64,000 bases of DNA. Origin: Orychophragmus violaceus. Its lineage: Eukaryota > Streptophyta > Magnoliopsida > Brassicales > Brassicaceae. Shown here in pieces: positions 31,340 through 42,495 of this stretch. How positions within the stretch are numbered: the first letter of the stretch is position 1; each line of letters begins with the position of its first letter. Both the position numbers and the translations under genes were made by a program. The stretch lies in assembly GCA_030180135.1 (NCBI GenBank), contig CM058230.1:62032580-62096579 (forward strand). The letters are read 5' to 3'. The notes beneath the pieces are model-generated. The model saw only the letters and a program-made list of their open reading frames with translations. It made no database searches and was not told the DNA's origin.

Positions 31340-33600
31340 GATCAGGATGGAGAAGGTTAGACATACTGCATAATGACGCATTGGTCGTCGAACTCCGGAT
31401 AGCTAACTGTGAAGTCTCCAAAATCTTAATCGACACTGGGATCTCGGTGGACCTGATTTTCAAAGAAACACTGCAACATATGGAGCTCAACAATTATCCG
31501 ATAAAACCATCCGCGAAGCCCCTAACAGGTTTCTCCAGAGACTGTCACAACAATCAAAACAATCAAGCTTCCCGCCTAGGACGGCAGAGTCACCAAAATC
31601 ATAAAATTTGTGGTCGTCGATCGACCAGCCATATACAATGTGATCTTGGGGACGCCATGGATACATGCAATGAAAGCGGTTCCCTTAACTTACCACCAGT
31701 GCGTGAAATTCTCGACCCATGTGGCACATTTACCCTCCGAGGAGACCTGAGGATATCAAGGACTTGCTTCTGAATTGAGCACAAACTCCGCCAAAAATCT
31801 CAGTCTTATTTGTTCGCTGAACCAAAGATCGGTCTACCACCGCCAGATAGACCACAAAGGATGTTGTTATTCAAATAAACATCAACCTCAACAACCCGGA
31901 ACAATGCATTGGTATAGGCGCCAATCTTCGAGAAGATCTAAGAGACAAGCTCGTGGATTTCCTCAAAAGGAACGCCACAAATTTTGCTTGAATAACCAAC
32001 AACATGACCTGCATAGATCCATAAATCGCCTGCCACGAATTGTACGTCGACCCAATCTTCAAACCGATCAAACATAATAAAAGAAAGCTCGGCCCCGAGA
32101 GTGCAAAAGCTGTGAACGACGAAGTGGAAAGGCTCTCAAAGGCAGGGTCGATCAGCAAGGTCAAGTATCCTGACTGGATAGCAAACCTAGTGGTTGTAAC
32201 AAAGAAAAATAAAAATGGCGCGTATGCGTTTACTTCACTGACCTCAACAAAGCATGCCCCAAGGACATCATCCGTTTGCCCAAAATTGACCGACTCGTCG
32301 AAGCAACAGCCGGGCACGACTTGCTCTCATTCATGGATTCCTTTGCCGGGTACAACCAGATCATGATGTATCCTGACGATCGTGAAAAGACTTCATTCAT
32401 CACCGATTGAGGCACCTATTACTACAAAGTAATGTCTTTCGGTCTCAAGAACATGGGAGCAACTTACCAAAGACTGGTTAACCGCATGTTCGTTGATCAG
32501 CTCGGCAAGACAATGGAATTTTACATAGACGACATGCTCGTCAAGTCTACATCAGCCGGCGATCACGTTGATCACTTGGCAAATTGCTTCGACAGTATGA
32601 ACAAGTACGACATGAAGCTGAATCCGACCAAATGCATGTCCGCAGCCACATCAGGGGAGTTCCTTCGCTACATAGTCATGAGAAGAGGAATTGAAGCTAA
32701 TCCAAAAGATAACTGCAATCACCAAGCTCCCTTCACCCAAGAATACTCAGGAGGTTCAGCGGTTGACCAGACAAGTCGCGGCTCTTAACAGATTTATCAG
32801 TCGATCATAAGACAAGTGCCTCCCTTTCTACAATCTTCTCTGAGAAAACCAAAAGTTTGAGTTGGACCCAAAATGTGAAGATGCCTTCCAGTAGTTGAAA
32901 AATTACATGTCCACTCCGCCAATCTTAGACAAACCCGAAGAAGGAGAAACTCTCTATCTATACATCTCAGTTTCAACCTCGGCAATAAGTAGCGTCCTTG
33001 TCCAAGAAGATCGAGGTGACCAGAAACCCATCTTCTACATCAGCAAAAATTTTGAAGATGCTGAGACAAGGTACAACACACTGGAAAACCTGACACTGGC
33101 AGTCGTCGTTTCAGCAAGGATACTCTGACCTTACTTTCAATCACACTTTGTGGTGGTACTCACCAATCAGTCGATCATGACAATCCTGAACAGCCCGAGT
33201 GATCTGGAAGAATCACCAAATGGGCAGTGGAATTAAGCGAGTATGACATCAAGTACAAACCAAGGACCAGTGTCAAATATCAAGTCATGGCCGACTTCCT
33301 GATCAAGTTACCTCCCGAGCTCACAATTTAGCACTAATGTGAGTACATAACTACCAGCAGCAGATAACTCGTCACTACAACAAGAAAGTCAAGGGTCGAC
33401 TCTTCGTCAACGCGACCTCATCCTTTGGAAGGTATTCGAAAACACATGCGAGCATCGAGCAGGCAAGCTCGGAGAAAATTGGGAAGGCCCTTACATCATC
33501 TCAAAAGTGGTAAAACCAGGAGTATACGAGCTCGTTATTATGAAGGGAGAAGCCATTCCATGCTCGTGGAACACAAACAAGTTAAAGTTGTATTAGTACT
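31340..33600 (+). pseudogene. Gypsy-B pol (protease, RT, RNase H, integrase tail)
   Basis: The protease starts around ANCEVSKILIDTGISVDLIF (31400-31460) with the DTG triad, and its end motif is at 31610-31720. RT runs from about 32040; the catalytic box reads YIDDMLVKS at 32520-32550. RNase H is at 32890-33320. The integrase zinc-binding and DDE core are missing; only its C-terminal end (YNKKVKGRLF ... GPYIISKVV ... VYEL) follows at 33375-33595. Several frameshifts and stops are present. The deletion removes the function needed for insertion. Confidence 0.75.
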
Positions 33601-34486
33601 GAGCCGAACAAGCGGCACGAGAAGACGAAGATTGAAGACCGAAGATACACCGAGCATGCGCTAAAAAATATCGATTACTTCAAATGTAATGTGAACTACG
33701 ACCAGCTTGATCCCCTTTCCGAGGTACGTATGCAACCTCTCACGAGGCTCAGCTATATCAATATAAATAATCTTATTAAGTACATTTGCTATATTATCAT
33801 TCATCTTAACAAATCGACATTCTAGCCAAATGCTCGATCTAGCATGCCTTCAAACACGCAAGCTGGGCCCAGTCCCGCACAAGGCTGATGTGCAGGGAAA
33901 TAAGCCGAACCAAGTTTCGCACAATTTTCCCGATCAGACCTTCAGGATAAACCGAGCACCTACTCGCACCTAATCTTTGGGACAATGAGCACAATCTCAT
34001 TCCCATATAAACAAGTAAGCCGGGGCCAGTCCCGCACAAGGCTGATTGACAAAAAAAAAGCCAAACCCAGTTTCGCACAACTGTCCCGATCGACCTCACA
34101 GGGTAAGCCGAGCATACCACTCGCCCCTCTCTAACATCTAACTTAATAAAAAAAACCCCGAGCATACCACTCGTAATTAAAAAAAAAGAGTGCGCCACTC
34201 GTACTCAAAAATCAAGCATTCCGCTCATACTCAATGACCGAACACGCGCTCTTGCCCTGGAAAAACCGAAAGACGATCACACACTTTTATATAAAAATGT
34301 AGCAAACTAGCATACAAGAGTAATAGAATAATAAGTAGACGAAGACCAAGAAAATCTGTTTATATTCAAAAAAACGTGCATAAAGAACGAATCCGAGCTT
34401 ATAAAAAAGAGAGAAGAAGGGAAGGGTCCAAAGGATAACAGACATTTCAAAAACCAAAAGGGAACAACAAAAACTTCAACAAAAAC
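33601..34486 (+). other. Gypsy-B post-pol spacer
   Basis: Noncoding, with repeated phrases GGGCCCAGTCCCGCACAAGGCT / AAGCCGAACC...TTTCGCACAA and CGAGCATACCACTCG. Equivalent phrases lie in Gypsy-A at 4358-4560. It separates the sense pol end from the antisense gene end. Confidence 0.6.
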
Positions 34487-35899
34487 TTAAGAAGCTTGAT
34501 CGGCAACAGGGTCTTCAGGATGATCATTGACTTGACCCTCAGGCTGACCTGAGGCTTGATTTTCGGAATCACCTACAACTCAATCATCAACCAGATCCTC
34601 ATCCCGATCATCGGCCTAATCCATAGCCATTGTTTGGCGAAGCGCGTCTGCAACATCGGAATTCATGGCCTCCTCGTTAGAACCATACGGATTCAGAACG
34701 ATCGCAGACGAAGTCCCTTCACGACCATGATCTTCCAGCGGAGTCATGGCGAGAACTCCCTCGTGCAAATCTTTAACCTCGATCTAAAGAAGCTCGCGAT
34801 TAAGAGTAACCATATCAGATTCCACCTTCTCTATCTTAGATATCGGGATCTCAATGCCTTCATGAACAAGCATTGTCAGCATTGAGGAAATAGCAGCAGC
34901 CTGGTTCAGCTTCTTCTTACCACGGGCTTCCTCTTCCCTCACCTTCTTGATCTTTACAAAATGGGCTTGGGACTTATCGAACATCCTCTTCCTCTCCTTG
35001 AGCACTTCATGCCGACAAGATGCCTTCGGACGAGTGCACTCTGACTCAAGCTTAGCCTGCAGCTCCTCCACACGCTTGGCCGAATAATTGGCCTCCATTT
35101 GGGCATTGACACAATTGTTCAAACAATCCCTGTTGTCAGCATCCAACCGAGCATTCTCAGTGGAGAGTTCCTCTATCCTCCTCTCCAACACGGCCACTTT
35201 CTCCTCTTCAGCCTTGAGGGACGAACGGATCTCATCCACAGTCTTCACCTGCTCGCGATAGCCCTCGAGCTCGGCATTAGTTCTTTGAGATCACTCTTCA
35301 GCTCTATGATAAAATTCCTACGGCCAAGCTGCTCGGCCTCATACCGATCAAAGAGGACGTTCAGATTTCAAAACCCATGAAAGCTAAAAAAAGGGAAAGT
35401 GGTTAGAAGGAAATAACAAAAACCAAAAAAGAATAAAAATCGAGCTAACAAGGAGGACATACCCGAGCAAAGTCGGTTTCGGCCTGCCTCTGAAATTCAG
35501 GCCTAAAGAAATGGTCAATTGTAGGACGCTCCCTAGTCGGACTAGCCCTCAGATTACGGAATAAAGACGCGCACGTCTCTCCATTGTGGATATTCGGCCC
35601 TTTTCCCGAATACTCGAAGGAAAATATAAAATCAGACTGCGTAGCAGCCGGTTGAGACCCAGCAGCCTCAGTCTCAGCCCGATCCTCAACCCGAGCATTT
35701 ATGTCCTCTGCTCGTTCAAAACCCTCTGCCTCCGCAGTTTCAACATGCTCGGTAACTTCATCTCCCCCAGTATATTTGTAATTGTTATTCTTCTTCTTCT
35801 TCTTTCTCCTCTTGAGAGGCGCCTCAGCAGCATTTTCGGCCTCATGATTTTGAGCTTCTACCTCAGCATTAGAACCAGCCGGAACATCATCATTGGCGC

Positions 35900-36117
35900 C
35901 TTCTTCTTCTTCTTCTTCTTCTTCTTCTTCTTCTTCTTCTTCTTCTTCTTCTTCTTCTTCTTCTTCTTCTTCTTCTTCTTCTTCTTCTTCTTCTTCTTCT
36001 TCTTCTTCTTCTTCTTCTTCTTCTTCTTCTTCTTCTTCTTCTTCTTCTTCTTCTTCTTCTTCTTCTTCTTCTTCTTCTTCTTCTTCTTCTTCTTCTTCTT
36101 CTTCTTCTTCTTCTTCT
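35900..36117. repeat. Uninterrupted (TTC)n/(GAA)n tract, about 72 units
   Basis: 218 bp of pure CTT repeats on the plus strand. On the minus strand this is GAA, coding a polyglutamate run in the antisense gene. Long pure GAA/TTC tracts are unstable and can form triplex structures. The exact count may be assembly-sensitive. Confidence 0.95.
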
Positions 36118-37605
36118 GTAGCTATCCTATCCACCGTCTCGCTGACCCCTCGATAGAGTTTACGATCGTATTCATCCTGAAGTACTAGTCCCTCTGGAAT
36201 CTCTAAACGAGTCATTACCACAGCGATCTTGATTACCAGCGATGGTTTGTTCTTCCCCAAGGTTCTCGTCGACATAATCGACAATCTCAATATTCATGCA
36301 ACCCATGTCCTTCGTCTTCTTCCTTTTTGGATAATGACGAATGGGCTCGTTGTTTAGCTCGATCAAAGATTCGATGGAACGCAAATGCCAACTACCTACA
36401 AGGAAAAATATCAGTATCGATAAGGACCTAAAAGAATGGATAATTTGAAAATACTTGCGTCTAACCGATCAAGGTATTTCCTCACTCGCTCGGCGTCAAT
36501 ATCTGGCCACTTCTGAATTTCAAGCGCGACAAGCTTCTTAAGATTTTCGTAAAACCCTTTTGGAGGTGGGACATAAATAGGATGACGATCCGCAAAATTA
36601 AAAATGAGGATGAGTTAGTCAATAAAAAGGAACGAGAAAGAGCGCGAAAAGAATACTACCATGGTATTGATTCCACTATGTCCTATATGGCCTCTCCCGA
36701 TTGGGAACCGAAGCCTCATTAGCTCGCACATAAAAATACTGATCTTGCCATGCATCCGTCTTGGATGGCTTATCGAAAACAAGATTGAGACCATATCGGG
36801 ATCTCATGTTGACATAACGAGTCCCCGTAGTCCCACTATTCACTGATATTGTCGAATATCTTCAAAAAACCGAAGACTCATTTCGACGTTGAACTCCGCG
36901 GCCATGACTATGGCACCGACCATGTTACGAATTGCTGCAGGACAAAGCTTGGATACCGTGATCCTCCTTTCTTCACAATAAGCGACAATCAGCCTCGGCA
37001 AAGGAAACCTCAGGTGACTATCCTTAAACCAAAAATTGTACAAGCATATCCAGCCCGCCGGAAAGTCCAAGGCCTTTCGTCCACTTCAGGTAGGCGAAGT
37101 TCAAGCCTGATAGCGGGAGGACAATTGCTCACGACCACTTCAAATCATCCTAGGTCCACTTCGTATTAGGAACAACCTGAGGGGCCTGGGGCTTCGTCGG
37201 TTTCTTTGACTTAGCCAAAATTTGTTGCGCCCTCTTCCGAGATGACTTCTTGGACCTTATCGGAACCGGTGGAAGAGAAGCGAGCAAGGCATTATCGTGG
37301 TCGTAAATCTCATTTTTTACAAGGACCAGCGTCTGCGAAACTATCTCATCCCATCATCTGAATCGCCATCTATTAGAGTAGGAATCTGGATGCTCGGAGG
37401 ATGACCAGCATTCGCTGAAGAGCAAGCTCGGTCAACAATTTATGTATGCTGACCCGACCTCTCCAAGAAACCAGAAAATTTGCCTTGCATGCTCGAGGAC
37501 CGACCAATTACTTATGTTCGCTGAACAGACCTTGCGGAACAATCGGTTTGTCCGATGGATGAGCTAGACTAGGCCGAGTTCCCCTTTGACAGCCTAACCG
37601 AGTAT

Positions 37606-38806
37606 TGATATATCATGGTTTTTACCGGTTTTAGACCATGATATAAGTGTGTTTTAGAGTCTTTTAGTGTTGATTTAGAGTCTTTTACAGGTATTAGCAC
37701 GTTTGGAGCGGATTTGGAGATTATGGAGCTTTTTGGAGCATTTTTGTGTTTTGACCCGAGAGATAGAGCTCACTGTCCAAAACAGAGATTTGCATCAATC
37801 GACACACATTGTGCATCGATCGACACACGAGCGTGATGGGCTTATCTTCGGCGGTTTAAAGAAGTTTGGATATTGCACTTTAGCCCAGAAGTTTCCAAGA
37901 ATTACAAAGAAGCCCCAATCGTGATTAGGCCTTTATAATTAGGTTTTTACATCAGTTTTTAGAGACGCTACGCTTTACTTACGCTTTCATACTTTGAGCA
38001 TAGCGATTTTAGAGCTTTTGGGGCTGATCTAATCATGTACTGCTTCCTGCTTTTGGAGAAGATTTCGAACCCCTTTAATCTTTACTCTTTATTTATGCAA
38101 TCTATTAATTCATTGATTATGTTTTCATTATCTATGTCTGAGTAGATTCATAGTTAGGTTTAGGGATTCTCATTAGGGATTTCATGACTTGCTAGATTTA
38201 TTTATTTCAATTAAGGATTCATATCATAATTGTTCTTCAATCTAAATTGTGCTTAACACTAGTTTCTAACTTGATCACTTAGAATCTAGATCTTAGGTTG
38301 TTAAATTGACACGAAAGTGTGATTTAGAATCTGAACTATTTAGGTTGAGCAATTGAATTACTCGCAAAAAAATTTGGTTTAATTGAATTGTGAACATATC
38401 GAACCTGAACTTAAAGCTAGTTTAATCTGTTAGGAATTACAAAGAAATTTGGATTTCTGCTATTAGACTTAGAAAATTCTCACAACGAAAGTTGGTTAGT
38501 TCTAATTCCGTGTTTGAGTTCTAGAACAGTGCTTATTTCGATCCTGACTGATTATCTGATCTGCTTGTCTGATTTCTTGAGAACTCCCTAGACTTAGCGC
38601 TTTTAGTTAATTGCCTTCAAACCAATCTTGCAACCTGATTTACTTTTCTGTTTTGCTTTTATTTTCTCACTACTTTCTCCTAGTTTAACTCGACTGTTCT
38701 ATAATCTATCGTAGGTCTAGAGTCTCTGTGGATTCGATACCCTACATACTATAATGGCATTGACTGTACACTTGCAGTAGAATAGGATAAAACTTACAAC
38801 CTATCA
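37606..38806 (+). mobile_element. Solo LTR of an Athila-like element (1201 bp)
   Basis: Starts TGATATATCATGG and ends AACCTATCA, with a perfect TSD agtat (37601-37605 and 38807-38811). It is related throughout to the LTR of the element at 6357-11495 but diverged. No interior remains, so it arose by LTR-LTR recombination. It interrupts the first exon of the antisense gene. Confidence 0.9.
37792..37826. repeat. Palindrome pair in the solo LTR
   Basis: GCATCAATCGACAC (37792) and GCATCGATCGACAC (37813), 21 bp apart, about 107 bp upstream of the TATA-like TTATAATT at 37933. Position and spacing match the Athila-like LTR although flanking sequence has diverged. Confidence 0.9.
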
Positions 38807-38858
38807 AGTATCGGTCATCATGCTCGGAAGACGAATGGTTTTCTGAATCAATCCTCAT

Positions 38859-39105
38859 TGCGGAAGTATACAACAAACAAGAATCTAGAGAGAGAAATCA
38901 GTAATTCTAGAGAGAAGGGAGAGCGAAATACATGCGGAAGGAGAGAAATGACGAGTAGGGAGCGATGAGAGGAATATTTATAATGGCGCGGGAGTTTTTT
39001 GAGGAAGGCGCCATCATTAAACCTAGGCGACTCTTCAGCTTCTGGCGGTTATAGGCATTTCATCATTACACCTAGGCAGCCCTTCGACTTCTGGTGGTTT
39101 CCCCA
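38859..39105 (-). promoter_or_regulatory. Own promoter of the Gypsy-B antisense gene
   Basis: On the minus strand TATAAAT (38976-38982) is followed by a CT-rich leader (TTTCTCTCTCTAG type) and the ATG at 38858, a textbook plant class II layout with the ATG about 120 bp from the TATA box. Upstream is an approximately 47-bp direct repeat (39007-39050 and 39054-39100, about 80% alike). The promoter lies between the antisense gene and the 3' LTR, independent of LTR transcription. Confidence 0.55.
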
Positions 39106-39250
39106 AGAAACCTCTCCGCCTTCCAAGGATTGACACAACAATCAGAAAATGAGCATACATAAGTTAAACCGACCAAAGACCCACCGAACATGCATCGACT
39201 GAACCAAAACATCAGGCAATCCGCCAACCTCATCAAACTCAAGATCGACG

Positions 39251-39262
39251 AACTGGGGGGAG
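39251..39262 (+). other. Gypsy-B polypurine tract
   Basis: aactggggggag just before the presumed 3' LTR start (tgt at 39264). It primes plus-strand DNA synthesis in the family. Confidence 0.6.
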
Positions 39263-39266
39263 TATG

Positions 39267-39875
39267 TCAATGTAATCTCTGTACTGTCTCTAGAAAGTAA
39301 GAGTATGTCAATGATCAGACATAAGTCATATAATACTGGGGGTCATGATGGCTTGCTAGAGTCCGCTCATGATCTATAAGTCTTGGACTTATTGCCTTTA
39401 TTATATGATCCCATATGGGTCACACGCCTAAGCTAACAGGAAACCATGAAGGAACGGTTTATCAGAAGTACGGTAAAAGTGCTAGGCATTTACTGTACTT
39501 AGAGAGACTAAAGGGCCTGATTAATCAGACTGAGAATTGGGCCCAAAAGCCCATAGGAACTGGACAAGGGTTTTAATTAATAAAACTTGCCCTAGCTCCT
39601 TTTTCTCAGCAATTCTCTGCGCCTCCCTCAGCCTCTCTCTGCGCCTCTCTCCTTTCGGTCTAGCAGCCAATTTCCTGCTGTGTGCGTGTGTGAGCCTTTG
39701 GAGGAGATATCACTTGGTGGTTCTGCTGATCTCTGACCCGTACCTCCTCTTTCCGCTGCATAAACAAGGTAACAGGTGAGATCCTTTATGATTCTGCAAG
39801 AGAACCTAGATCTGGCATGTTTAGGTGAGTTTAATCTGAAGAACTGAATCAGGATCAACACCAAACGATCCTTCA
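39267..39875 (+). repeat. Copia-B 5' LTR
   Basis: About 609 bp ending GATCCTTCA. It is nearly identical to the 3' LTR except for the missing start and an 18-bp segment (around aaatctaagagattt) absent near 39523. Confidence 0.88.
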
Positions 39876-39876
39876 G

Positions 39877-39888
39877 TGGTATCAGAGC
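39877..39888 (+). other. Copia-B primer-binding site
   Basis: tggtatcagagc, complementary to the 3' end of plant initiator Met tRNA, one base after the LTR. Confidence 0.9.
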
Positions 39889-40019
39889 CATTGGTTCTGT
39901 TAGTTTTTCTTGTTTAGAATCATGTTTAGGATTGTTTAAGAAGTGTTTTGAATCAATCTACTGATAAGAAAAAAACACTTAAGAAACAAAGAATTAAAAC
40001 CTAAACAAACTAGAAATCG

Positions 40020-40382
40020 CATGATCCGATCTATATGAATCGGTATGCGTCGGAGTGTTGATCGGTATCGGATCACACGTCTGGATCGGCTGACTCACGG
40101 ACCGATCGTTGGATCGAGTCGCGTGGTCGAGTTGATCGCGAGAGATGGGCCGTACGCGTCCTGCATCTCTCGGCCACGATCGCCCGATCATGTCCCGTCC
40201 GATCGCGAAGAGATGGGCCGATGATCGCATGGATCGCCGATAGCCGATCGCATGGGTCGCGTCTCATCCCGATCACACGACCCGAGCCATCTCGTCCCGC
40301 GTCCCGTCCCGTCCCGATAGCGTGGCTTGCGGCTGCTTGCGGCTGCCCGATTGTTGCTCGATCACGTGAAGCCGTGATCGGT
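40020..40382. repeat. GATC/CGATCG-rich tract in Copia-B leader
   Basis: About 17 GATC tetramers in about 360 bp, mostly in CGATCG, GGATCG or TGATCG contexts, with GC content far above the flanks. CCGATCGCATGG-like and AGAGATGGGCCG phrases recur, suggesting local duplication. Confidence 0.8.
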
Positions 40383-40860
40383 TCGTGACCTAATGGGCCG
40401 GTTCGTTTTGGTTAGGTGGTTCGGTTTAAGATATTTTAAAATCTTAATCGTCACGGTTTAATAATTACAGATTTAATAATATTTATTAAGTTCTGGTTAA
40501 ACCGGGATAAGAAATCCAAAGTCGAAAAATTGGATTTAGTGCCTAAACCAGTGGTTTTCTAATTTGATTTGGTTGGACCAAATAAATTGAGAAAATCCGG
40601 TTTAGTAAATAACCGGTTGACAATTGTGGTCATCGTAGTAATTAATTTTGGTTAGACCAATTTTAATGAACCAGACCGGTTATGTCATTTAATTGGGCAA
40701 TTGGGTTATGTCTTGGACATGGACCAATTCTTGGGCCTCGGGCCAAGAAGTTAAAACAATTGGGCCAATTATTTGAGTCTTATTCTTCAGATTATTTTAA
40801 AATCCATTTAATTATTAAAATTTGATTTTAAAATTAATCTGTTTTCAAAATCTGAAATTA

Positions 40861-41055
40861 GAAAGTTTCTTGAATTAGAAGTTTCTAGATTTGCATGTTT
40901 TGGATTTTAGTAAATTTCTATATTTAGAAAGTTTCCAATTTTAGGAAGTTTCTATATTTAGAAAGTTTCCAATTTTAGGAAGTTTCCATTTTTAGAAAGT
41001 TTCCAAAATTAGTAGGTTTCCCAAAAAGGAAAGTTTCCCAAAATAGTAATCTTCT
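40861..41055. repeat. AGAAAGTTTCC minisatellite in Copia-B leader
   Basis: Irregular units of about 18 bp (TAGAAAGTTTCCAATTTT type), about eight of them. The inverted counterpart in Copia-D is at about 55855-56050. Confidence 0.75.
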
Positions 41056-41604
41056 ATTTTGGGATAAAATTTTAATAAACCTACAAACCTCAAACAATAT
41101 CAAGCGTTGGATGTCTTGTCCAGTCTATGTCAGCTGTCGAAGCCCATTCAATTGTACTCATGGCCTTACAGTGTGAGGGTGTCTGCTTTTGCGTGGGTAA
41201 GACGGTTTGTGATTCATAAATGTCATTGGGAGTCCCAGACATTAGTGATTACATGACTGTATAGTCTGGTTTTCTTGACTAGGCCATCGGGAGTCCCGGG
41301 CCTTGAGACATCATAGTGGATTGGGCCTCGGGCCCAGATTCACAACCAAGAGTTATATCACGGATATAATTAGCCGAGATAGGGCTTACCGATATAAGCT
41401 AAGGTTGGGTGACGGCCAGTGGCCCACTTTGATCTTAGTTATATGTGGATCTTGGAATCATTATATTCTATTGAGGGTAACTGATGTTATTGAATATAAT
41501 GCGAGATTAATCATATTAAGTATAATGCGAGATTAATCATATTGAACATATTAACTAAAATCCTTTTATCTTATTCTTAAGTGTTTTTTTTTTAATTTTC
41601 AGTT

Positions 41605-42495
41605 ATGACTAGCACAAACAATCAAAACACTTTCTCGATCCGGTCTGTCCTTGAGATGGACAAGCTGAACGGATCAAATTTCTTGACTTGGTCGCGGAAC
41701 CTGAGGCTAGTCCTCAGACAGGAGAGAAAGGACTATGTCCTTGAGAGAGCTCTCCCCGTGAGGATCGGGTCCAATGCTTCTCATGCAGTATATGATGCTT
41801 GGAATAATCATTATAATGATGCGGTAGATGTGTGTGGTCTGATATTGGATACCATGGACTCAGACTTGCGGAAGCAATATGAGAACATGGAGTCGCCAAT
41901 AGAGATGATCAGCAGCCTGAAATTGAAATTTCAGGAGCAGATAAGAGTGGAGAGATACCAGTTGGTTAAGTCTCTCACTAGCTGCAAGCTACCAAATGAT
42001 CATCCAGTGAGTCCTCATGTCAGTAAAATGATGGGTTACATTGAAAACCTGAGGAAACTGGATTATCCAGTTAGCCAAGAATTGGCAACTGAGATCATTC
42101 TGCAGTCACTGCCGTCAAGCTATGATAAGTTCAGAAGGAGCTATATCAAGAAAGGCTTAACGAAGACGCTGACTGAACTGCATGATATGCTCAAGACAGT
42201 TGAGCCAAACGTGAAGAGTACCCAGTATAATCTCATAATGGAGAAGGGTGGGTTTATTAAACCTAGTGCTGACAAGGGTGAAGACAAAGTTGTCCAGATT
42301 TTGAATCATGACAAGCGTGTGTCTTCTGAGCCCAAGTCAGATACCTCTTACGTTGGTAAGTGCTGCTACTGTAAAGAGACAGGGCATTGGAAGAGAGATT
42401 GCATTAAATTCATGGAAGATGATGAGGAGTTAAAGTTGATGTATGAGACTACTTCCTCAGGTATTCATGTTATTACTTCAAGTTCTACCTTATAG
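41605..42495 (+). CDS. Copia-B gag, intact (296 aa)
   Basis: Starts MTSTNNQNTFSIRSVLEMDK and has the Copia N-terminal motif LNGSNFLTWSRNLRLVL, the UBN2-type Gag core (LATEIILQSLPSSYDKF) and a CCHC knuckle CCYCKETGHWKRDC near residues 253-266. It ends at TAG directly before a VLDTGCGTD protease start, so gag and pol are separated by one stop codon, shared with Copia-D. It would form the RNA-packaging capsid. Intact gag with dead pol suggests a gag-only parasite subfamily. Confidence 0.85.
   Translation: MTSTNNQNTFSIRSVLEMDKLNGSNFLTWSRNLRLVLRQERKDYVLERALPVRIGSNASHAVYDAWNNHYNDAVDVCGLILDTMDSDLRKQYENMESPIEMISSLKLKFQEQIRVERYQLVKSLTSCKLPNDHPVSPHVSKMMGYIENLRKLDYPVSQELATEIILQSLPSSYDKFRRSYIKKGLTKTLTELHDMLKTVEPNVKSTQYNLIMEKGGFIKPSADKGEDKVVQILNHDKRVSSEPKSDTSYVGKCCYCKETGHWKRDCIKFMEDDEELKLMYETTSSGIHVITSSSTL

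Larger units (their letters stand above)
34487..38858 (-). pseudogene. Antisense gene of Gypsy-B (PF04195-like 'gypsy-type transposon' protein), decayed and interrupted
   Basis: It reads against pol. The start ATG is at 38858 (MRIDSENHSSSEHDD); after about 16 codons the solo LTR intervenes. It resumes at 37605 with a Ser-rich stretch, a basic region (SKKSSRKRAQQILAKSKK) and a conserved segment FPAGWICLYNFWFKDSHLRF with FPLPRLIV and LCPAAIRNMVGA. This looks like the Transposase_28/PF04195 family found in antisense in Tat-type elements. Then come GLNLVFDKPSKTDAWQDQYF, a splice donor near 36660, a GFYENLKKLVALEIQKWPD exon, a glutamate run (35900-36117), an acidic/basic region with FFRPEFQRQAETDFA, and a coiled coil (35248-34784). 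It stops at 34487. Several stops and frameshifts exist. Function in the family is unknown. Confidence 0.65.
39889..41604 (+). other. Copia-B long leader
   Basis: 1.7 kb between PBS and gag without coding potential. It holds a GATC-rich tract (40020-40382) and a minisatellite (40861-41055). Copia-D has the same layout (55355-57112) but a much more AT-rich version of the first tract. Confidence 0.7.

Noticed and set aside
35586..36188. Long plus-strand ORF of polyphenylalanine and another of polyserine
   Set aside because: Both are shadow frames of the pure TTC repeat. Only the minus-strand glutamate frame continues into conserved sequence on both sides.
39537..39779. 80-residue ORF in Copia-B LTR, repeated at 46160-46402
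   Set aside because: It lies wholly within the LTR and is present twice only because the LTR is. It has no recognised domain and low-complexity Ser/Leu composition.
40073..40276. Minus-strand ORFs in the GATC-rich tract
   Set aside because: Repeat-driven (IGRS/DR-type residues from GATCG). The tract lies in a noncoding leader, and Copia-D has no equivalent frame.
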